The notes below the pieces were generated by a model. The model made no database searches. It was not told where the DNA came from and saw only the letters and a program-made list of their open reading frames with translations. Positions 1 through 4,945 of a DNA stretch of 6,509 nucleotides are shown here, piece by piece (position 1 is the stretch's first letter; each line of letters opens with the position of its first letter). This stretch comes from Acidobacteriota bacterium (lineage in GTDB: Bacteria > Acidobacteriota > Terriglobia > Terriglobales > Acidobacteriaceae), in NCBI GenBank assembly GCA_021799945.1, contig JAJYZK010000187.1, forward strand, positions 1-6,509. Direction: 5' to 3'. A program made the position numbers and the translations under genes.

Positions 1-322
1 AGGCCAGCAGATAGAGAAGGATGGAAGCCAGGTGGCAGGCGAACAGGAAATCGCGGGCCGGAATCCCCGTCGCGCGCACGCTCCAGGCGAGGAGATGGGC
101 GAAGACGGAGAACCGGGTGAGGGAGAACGCGAATACGGCGTCCGTCCGGTACAGCCCTCCGTCGATCAGCTTGCGGACCCCGGCAACGTAGACCGCGCCG
201 TCGTCGGCCAGGGGATGATAGCCGTGCAACAGAAACACCGCTGGGGTGAGCAGGGCGGGAATCCACGCCGGCGGCGTCCCGCTCCGGCCCGATGACAGAC
301 CGCCGAAAAGACGGCCCGTCAT
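1..322 (-). CDS. Polytopic membrane protein with HGYHP motif, N-terminal part (3' end outside window)
   Basis: Reading from ATG 322-320, which overlaps the ClC stop in ATGA, the minus-strand frame stays open to the window edge and gives 107 residues. It begins MTGRLFGGLSSGRSGTPPAW, then a first hydrophobic segment at about 19-33 (WIPALLTPAVFLLHG), then HGYHPLADDGAVYVAGVRKL at 33-52, then two more hydrophobic stretches at about 63-83 and 92-107. The segment-loop pattern, with an acidic DD and a tyrosine-rich loop after the first membrane helix, resembles multi-pass integral membrane proteins, including glycosyltransferase-C-like folds where an acidic first loop is catalytic. I recall HGYHP(F/Y)AEDG-type proteins from Acidobacteria, but no function is known to me. 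No ribosome site is seen, so translation probably depends on the ClC gene. The gene is real by overlap, codon pattern and hydrophobicity; its role is open. Confidence 0.75.
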   Translation of the reverse strand, partial: MTGRLFGGLSSGRSGTPPAWIPALLTPAVFLLHGYHPLADDGAVYVAGVRKLIDGGLYRTDAVFAFSLTRFSVFAHLLAWSVRATGIPARDFLFACHLASILLYLLA

Positions 323-2076
323 CGGCTCTGGTAGCGCTTGAGCACGTCGTCCAGCGAAACCACCCCCTCCAGCGCGCCTTTGCGGGCCCGATTCAGGATG
401 GGCAGCACCGGCCAACGGGCGAAATAGGGAATGGCGCTATCGAGCGGCAGGTCCGGAAATAAGACCGGCACGCGCTCGCTCTTCAGAGCCGATTCGAGAC
501 GCGCCTGCGGATCGGAGTTGGCCGCGGCGGCGGCCAACTCCTCCCGGCTCAGCGCATACCATGAGCCATCCCGGAGATTGATCAGGAGGGGCTGATTTCC
601 TTGTTCCCGCATCTGGGCGGTGGCCTGCTCGATCGTTTCGGCGCCGGTGAGCACCGGCGATTGGAGAGAACGCAAGGCATCCTCCAGATGCAGCGGCCGC
701 TCTTCCCGCAGCTCCTCCATGGAGGGCAGATCGAGGCCGTCCTGATGCGTGAATACTTCGAAAATAGGAACCGGCTGCAGGCTGCGGGAAAGCAGATAGG
801 CGATGGTATTCGCCAGGATCACCGGGAGAACGATCGCATAATTGCCGCTGACCTCCAACACCATGAATACGGAGGTTAGCGGGGCGCGCAGAAAGCCGGC
901 GAAAAGAACCCCCATGCCCACCAGAGCATAGGAGCCTACGGATACGACGAGTTGCGGAAAAAACACCTTTTCGAACGTTCCGATGGAGGCCCCCAGCATG
1001 GCCCCGACGAAGAGAGTGGGAGCGAACATACCGCCTGGCGTGCCGCTGGAAAAAGACACGGTGGTGGCCAGAATTTTGAACAGCGCCAGCGCGAACAGGA
1101 ACTTCCAGGTAAACTCGCCGTGCATGGCCTGATCGATCGCCCCGTAACCGGGTCCCATTACCTGCGGAAAGCCGAAAAAGCCGATCGCGCCCACCATCAG
1201 TCCGGCCAGCGCCGGCTGCAAAAAGAGGCTCCATCTGGGAAACTGGCGGAGGCGCAGCCGGAAATAGGCCAGCGCTTTGGAGAGGATGAGCGCGGAAAAA
1301 CCGCCAACCACGCCGAGCGCCGCGTAGGCCAGCAGCTCCCAGTAGTCGGTCAAAGCCACCGAAGGAATGCGGAACATCGGCTCCGGCCCCCAGTACCAGC
1401 GCGCGACCACGACGCTGGAGATGGCGGAAAGCACGATGGAGCCCAGCACCACCGCGCTCCAGGTTCCGATCACCTCTTCCACCACAAACAGAATGGCGGA
1501 GATGGGAGCATTGAAGGCCGCGGCCAGGCCGGCGGCGGCGCCCACCGGCGCGAAAACGCGCAGCCTCTCGCGGGAAAGGCGCAGGCGGCGACTGACAACG
1601 GAGGCTACGCCCGCGCCGATTTGCAGAGAGGGATCTTCGGGACCGAGAGAGAAACCGCCGCCAATGGCCATGGCCGCGGTGATGAATTTGCCGATAACCG
1701 TCTTGAATGAAATGTAACCGTTATAGACGTAAAGAGCCGCCTTGGTCTGGTTGACGCCGCTCCCGCGCGCCCCCGGAAACGCCAGTTGCACCAGGGCCGC
1801 GACCGCCAGGCCCGCAATCATGGGCACCACCATCAGGCGCAACTGGCCCGGGTGCGGCGCGGAGCCCAGCGTGAGCACCTGAAACCAGTTGATGACCACG
1901 CGAAAGCAGACCACCAGCAAGCCCGAGATGATTCCGATGAAGATGGAAAGAATCAGGAAAAGCCGCTCGTCCCGGTTGGGGGCCAGCCGCTGGATATTCG
2001 GGCCATGCGGGTAGAACGGCTCGATCGGCTCGATGGCCTCCGCATCGATCGGCGGGTTGCTCTCGATCCCGCTCAT
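319..2076 (-). CDS. ClC-family chloride channel or H+/Cl- exchanger with C-terminal CBS pair
   Basis: A 585-residue inner-membrane ClC protein. Start ATG 2076-2074 follows a strong ribosome site and overlaps the previous TGA; the in-frame ATG at 2148 would add 24 Arg/Gly-rich residues unlike the family. The ClC core spans about 37-440. Filter motif 1 is GSGVN at 105-109 (GSGIP in E. coli), motif 2 is GPEDP at 145-149 (GREGP) keeping the gating glutamate Glu147, and motif 3 is GTPGGMFAP at 345-353. FNAPISAILFVVEE (188-201) keeps Glu201, matching the internal proton glutamate Glu203 of E. coli ClC. A gap-free match of NY...LP...VPIF to NY...LP...KPLY puts Phe439 at the central anion-coordinating tyrosine. 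Retention of both glutamates favours an H+/Cl- exchanger over a passive channel. After 440 a CBS pair follows (about 456-512 and 530-583, ending in a typical GVVSLDDVLKRY), a likely nucleotide-sensing regulatory region. The TGA overlaps the next start by ATGA. Confidence 0.95.
   Translation of the reverse strand: MSGIESNPPIDAEAIEPIEPFYPHGPNIQRLAPNRDERLFLILSIFIGIISGLLVVCFRVVINWFQVLTLGSAPHPGQLRLMVVPMIAGLAVAALVQLAFPGARGSGVNQTKAALYVYNGYISFKTVIGKFITAAMAIGGGFSLGPEDPSLQIGAGVASVVSRRLRLSRERLRVFAPVGAAAGLAAAFNAPISAILFVVEEVIGTWSAVVLGSIVLSAISSVVVARWYWGPEPMFRIPSVALTDYWELLAYAALGVVGGFSALILSKALAYFRLRLRQFPRWSLFLQPALAGLMVGAIGFFGFPQVMGPGYGAIDQAMHGEFTWKFLFALALFKILATTVSFSSGTPGGMFAPTLFVGAMLGASIGTFEKVFFPQLVVSVGSYALVGMGVLFAGFLRAPLTSVFMVLEVSGNYAIVLPVILANTIAYLLSRSLQPVPIFEVFTHQDGLDLPSMEELREERPLHLEDALRSLQSPVLTGAETIEQATAQMREQGNQPLLINLRDGSWYALSREELAAAAANSDPQARLESALKSERVPVLFPDLPLDSAIPYFARWPVLPILNRARKGALEGVVSLDDVLKRYQSR
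2017..2034 (-). repeat. 9-bp perfect tandem duplication in the ClC N-terminus
   Basis: CGGCTCGAT occurs twice in a row on the plus strand and encodes the IEPIEP part of the cytoplasmic tail (residues 15-20). It is in frame and outside the conserved core, so probably a harmless slippage duplication. Confidence 0.6.
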
Positions 2077-3449
2077 TCCTCCTCCACCGCATTCGGAGCC
2101 ATCGCGATCCGAAGCAGAAGCTCGTTGTCTCCCGAGGCGGGGCCGCAAACCTGCTGGCTGATCTTTTCCGTGTCGTAAATCAGTTGAATCTCCGTCCGCG
2201 CAAGTTCAGGGTGCTTCTCCAGGTCCGGCGCCGTGATGGATGCGGGTTCCTTGGCCCAGCGCGACTTCAAGTCGTCCAGCGTGGGAAATGGGCTGGGCGC
2301 CGGACCGGCCGGAACGGCGCTTTGCGGCCGAAGCCGCTGCCCCAAATGCGTGGCCAGCCCCAGAATCGAGAGCGCATCGCGCTTCGCCGTTGCGGTTTCC
2401 GAGACTGGAGGCGAGGCCGGCGCCGATGCGGAGCCGGGCGCCGATTGCGCCGCCGCGCAGCTTGTAAACCTAGCGTAGGCGATTTTGCGGTCGGTCAAAA
2501 TCCGCTCGGAATGGGCGCGGAGGCTGATCTGCGTGGAGGGATAGAGAGACAGCAGATGGTTCGTCTCGCGCAGCATCTCCCGGTCCTCATCTCGGTCCTG
2601 AGCTCGGTCCTGGGACTCCTGCGGAAGCGGCGTGCGGCTGGATGCGTCGGCCGTGGCTCGCTCCAGAAAGCGGTCCAGGAAGCGTCTGGCCAGCAGATAG
2701 CGTCCCATCCCGAAGGCCGACCTGCCGGCGCCCTCCAGGGCCGGCAGGTAAGTGGGGTGAACGCGGAGAACGGAGCGGTAGAGGTGCAACGCGTCGGAAG
2801 GGTCCCGCGCCTGTTCCATGAGCCGGCCGATCTGGACCTGAAGCGGGAGATCGTTTACCGGAGCATTGCCCGCGGCCAGCAGCAACTGGCTCCGAGCCTG
2901 GTCGTCCAGCGCGTGGGAAATCTCGAAGTGAATCAATTCCAGCCGCGCCTCCCGCCTGCGCACGTACCCATCTCCCTCCCATGTGCCATAGATGGCCTTC
3001 TGGTAAAAATCGATGGTGGCGGGTATGTTGCCGTCGCGCGCGGCTAATCGGCCTAACTCCAGGTTGATTTTGCCGTCGCCCGGCTGCGTCTCCAGAAGGT
3101 TGTTGAAATAGGCTGTGGCCTGCTGCGTCCTTCCCGCGGCGGCCAGCGCCTCCGCCAGCTCCACCTGAATCGCCCGTTGACTCGGAGCGTAAGCCAGGGC
3201 CGACTGCAGTGCGTCCACTGCGGCCAGCGGCTTGCCCTCCCGCAGGTTCGCGACGCCCCGCATCAGCCAGCGGTGCGCCAATTCGGTCTGGTGCGAGGCG
3301 TAGGATTGGTAAAGATAATTGGTGACCACGCCCAGCGCGACGGTAATAAAAAAGAGCGCGCAGAGGGTGAGTGCGTCGGAGATCATGAGATGCCGCCGCT
3401 GGCTGCGCTCTTCCGAATCGAATGGAGTTTTCAGGGAAACGAACGGCAT
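2073..3449 (-). CDS. Membrane-anchored TPR-repeat protein of unknown function
   Basis: A 458-residue protein with no recognised enzymatic domain. One membrane segment at about 26-48 (LCALFFITVALGVVTNYLY) follows a basic stretch RSQRRH, so by the positive-inside rule the rest should face the periplasm. TPR-like helix pairs follow: about 55-88 (AHRWLMRGVANLREG...), 89-122, 123-156, then about 204-237 and 238-264 (RYLLARRFLDRFLERA). A charged spacer with a [QE]DR repeat (280-291), a Ser/Pro/Ala-rich linker (about 334-388) and a C-terminal block with QVCGPASGDNELLLRIA complete it. Cys331 and Cys435 are the only cysteines after the membrane segment and could pair if periplasmic. Start ATG 3449 is chosen because it lies after the TAGAAT box and gives a short cytoplasmic tail. 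ATG 3494 (15 residues longer) and ATG 3386 (21 residues shorter) remain possible, and none has a good ribosome site. Its TGA overlaps the ClC start, so it probably serves as a scaffold or partner made together with that transporter; this is inference. Confidence 0.82.
   Translation of the reverse strand: MPFVSLKTPFDSEERSQRRHLMISDALTLCALFFITVALGVVTNYLYQSYASHQTELAHRWLMRGVANLREGKPLAAVDALQSALAYAPSQRAIQVELAEALAAAGRTQQATAYFNNLLETQPGDGKINLELGRLAARDGNIPATIDFYQKAIYGTWEGDGYVRRREARLELIHFEISHALDDQARSQLLLAAGNAPVNDLPLQVQIGRLMEQARDPSDALHLYRSVLRVHPTYLPALEGAGRSAFGMGRYLLARRFLDRFLERATADASSRTPLPQESQDRAQDRDEDREMLRETNHLLSLYPSTQISLRAHSERILTDRKIAYARFTSCAAAQSAPGSASAPASPPVSETATAKRDALSILGLATHLGQRLRPQSAVPAGPAPSPFPTLDDLKSRWAKEPASITAPDLEKHPELARTEIQLIYDTEKISQQVCGPASGDNELLLRIAMAPNAVEEE
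2077..2085 (-). promoter_or_regulatory. Strong Shine-Dalgarno for the ClC gene
   Basis: The minus strand reads GGAGGAGGA directly before ATG 2076-2074. It also encodes the last residues of the TPR protein. It is the only strong ribosome site in the window and decides the ClC start in favour of 2076 over the upstream in-frame ATG at 2148. Confidence 0.8.
2577..2612 (-). repeat. Three-copy 12-bp tandem repeat inside the TPR gene
   Basis: On the plus strand the units are CTCCCGGTCCTC, ATCTCGGTCCTG and AGCTCGGTCCTG, sharing a CGGTCCT core. In the coding frame they give QDRA, QDRD and EDRE (residues 280-291), a charged spacer after the TPR region. The 12-bp unit keeps frame, so copy number could change without breaking the gene. 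Confidence 0.75.
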
Positions 3450-3465
3450 TGTATTTTCTGCTTCA

Positions 3466-3471
3466 ATTCTA
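3466..3471 (-). promoter_or_regulatory. Possible -10 box for the TPR-ClC unit
   Basis: The minus strand reads TAGAAT, five of six matches to TATAAT, in the only AT-richer patch of the 137-base gap. It lies 16 bases before the ATG at 3449. A 17-base spacer upstream gives only a poor -35 (TGCAAA or ATGCAA). If used, the transcript would begin roughly 10 bases before that ATG, so the leader would be very short and the alternative ATG at 3494 would be excluded. The gap holds nothing else I can name. Weak call. Confidence 0.25.
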
Positions 3472-3578
3472 GTTTGCCGCCGGGTTGTTTGCATGCCCGC
3501 CGGCTTGCCTCGCAGCGTTTATCGCCGGGCGGCCATCCATCGCGCTGTGCTGACCGGCCCCGATGCCCCGGCGCAGCG

Positions 3579-3595
3579 GCGCCCGGCTAGGGCGC
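3579..3595 (-). other. GC-rich hairpin over the stop codon of the efflux channel gene
   Basis: On the minus strand GCGCCC, a five-base loop TAGCC and GGGCGC form a perfect 6-bp stem, with the TAG stop codon inside the loop. No T-run follows, so this is not a canonical intrinsic terminator. It could stabilise the 3' end of the pump-channel message, slow polymerase, or be chance in GC-rich DNA. Confidence 0.3.
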
Positions 3596-4945
3596 GCCGA
3601 AGGGCAAACCCAGCAGAGTGTTCAGCACGGAATTTGCGTTGGCCAAATCGGTCTGAAGTCGAATCTCCTGCGCCTGTGCGGCCAGCAAGCCGGACTTCGC
3701 TCCGACATAGCTGGCCGCGTCGGAATTGCCCTGGCGGAAACTCAGCTCGGTTGCGGTTGCAATCCGCCGCAGGCCGGGGAGACGGGCATCCAGATCCCGG
3801 AGCTGACCCTGCATCGTGGCGATCGCGGCCCACACGCGGCTTGCGTCGCCCACCGCCTGATCGATCCGCGCCTGGTAGGTTTGACGCAGGATGGCGCGGG
3901 TCGCCCGCTGCTCGGCGATCTGGCCTCGATTGCGGTTGAAAAGCGGCAACGTCAGGGTGACGTTGGGTCCGAGATAATTGATTCCCTCGATGGGATCGCG
4001 TCCCTGCTCCACGCCGGCGCCGAGGGAGGGGAACTGGGACAATACCGCCTGGCGCACGCTCTGTTCCTGGCTTTCGTATCCGGCCTTGAGAGCCAGCAGA
4101 TCGACGCGGCGACGGGGAAGCAGCGTAACCGCCTCCTGAAATTGTTCCGCCGATACGGGGCGAAGATCGCCGCATCCGGTCAAGGGAAGCTGCGCACCCG
4201 GGTCCAGCCCCAGCAATTGATTGAGCCCGCGGCGCGTTGCGTCCGCCTCGATTTCAAACTGATGGAGGCTTTGCTCCGCGCCGGTGAGAGCGGTAAGGTC
4301 TGTCGAGAACGCATCCAGGGTCAGGTCGTTTCGTCGCAGCGCCTCTTCATCCTGACGATAACGCTCGGCGAACAGATCGCGGGTCTGCGACAACACCTGC
4401 CGGAGACGATCGTCCGCGCAGGACTGGATGAACGACTCCCGCGCCCGCTCCGCCACCTGCCACTCCTGCCAGAGGATGTCCAGGTGAACCTGCCGCCGGT
4501 GCGCCTCCGCACCCGCCTTGGCTGCTCCGCGGGTAATCAGGGCCTGGATGTCTTCGTTCAGCGCGAAGTTGAAGCCGTAATTCAGCGCCGAGGTTGCAAA
4601 TCCCGCTCCCACCCGCGGGTCGGGAAGCAGGCCGGCCTGCAGCAGTTGCGCGTCGGCGAGCCCTGCCTGAAGCCGAGCCGCCTTCAGGTCGGGGTTGTCG
4701 AAGACGGCAAGCGTGACCACCGACACTTCGTCCAGGCCGTTCTTCGGAAAGAGATGGACGGGAGAGGGCGGAAACGCAAGGCCGGGAAGCCGGAAATCGC
4801 CGGCCGGCGCTTCGAGCGCCGGAGTCTTCGTCAGGTCGGGCGCGGAGGGCAGAGGACTGGGTTGGTAATGCGCGCAGCCGGCGGTCAGCAACGCGCCCAG
4901 CGAGGCGGCGCGCCATACCCCTCGGAAGCGAAGCTTCGCTCTCAT
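3587..4945 (-). CDS. Outer-membrane efflux channel, TolC/CusC/CzcC family lipoprotein
   Basis: A 452-residue outer membrane factor, the exit duct for the RND pump encoded just upstream. The start chosen is ATG 4945-4943, which overlaps the pump's TGA in ATGA and directly precedes a signal peptide: basic n-region RAKLRFRG, hydrophobic core and LLTAGC with Cys24 as likely lipidated residue. The frame runs open to an ATG at 5089, but that would put 48 Arg/Pro-rich residues before the signal. Two OEP repeats are visible: about 70-250, opening with NPDLKAAR...QAGLLPDPR and closing with NQLLGLDPG, and about 265-449, containing the turn signature PLFNRNRGQIAEQR (334-347) and closing with NTLLGLPFG. 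Long Gln/Ala/Arg-rich helices between them fit the periplasmic coiled-coil barrel. Length is normal for the family. No Shine-Dalgarno is obvious before the start, consistent with translational coupling. The lipobox has Thr at -3 rather than the usual Leu, so lipidation is likely but not certain. Confidence 0.93.
   Translation of the reverse strand: MRAKLRFRGVWRAASLGALLTAGCAHYQPSPLPSAPDLTKTPALEAPAGDFRLPGLAFPPSPVHLFPKNGLDEVSVVTLAVFDNPDLKAARLQAGLADAQLLQAGLLPDPRVGAGFATSALNYGFNFALNEDIQALITRGAAKAGAEAHRRQVHLDILWQEWQVAERARESFIQSCADDRLRQVLSQTRDLFAERYRQDEEALRRNDLTLDAFSTDLTALTGAEQSLHQFEIEADATRRGLNQLLGLDPGAQLPLTGCGDLRPVSAEQFQEAVTLLPRRRVDLLALKAGYESQEQSVRQAVLSQFPSLGAGVEQGRDPIEGINYLGPNVTLTLPLFNRNRGQIAEQRATRAILRQTYQARIDQAVGDASRVWAAIATMQGQLRDLDARLPGLRRIATATELSFRQGNSDAASYVGAKSGLLAAQAQEIRLQTDLANANSVLNTLLGLPFGAP

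Noticed and set aside
32..295. Plus-strand 87-codon frame at the window edge
   Set aside because: The opposite strand codes a hydrophobic protein whose start overlaps the ClC stop; this frame is its charged shadow.
952..1710. Plus-strand open frame of 252 codons opposite the ClC gene
   Set aside because: Antisense to conserved ClC helices; composition is rich in His, Gln, Arg and Gly with no hydrophobic core or motif.
2184..3047. Plus-strand open frame of 287 codons opposite the TPR gene
   Set aside because: Basic, low-complexity product, no motif, and the opposite strand carries recognisable TPR helices.
3579..3595. Intrinsic terminator after the efflux channel gene
   Set aside because: A GC stem is present, but no run of T follows on the minus strand.
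3591..3598. GGCGCGCC palindrome near the channel stop
   Set aside because: An 8-base palindrome of only G and C is expected by chance in this composition and has no partner site.
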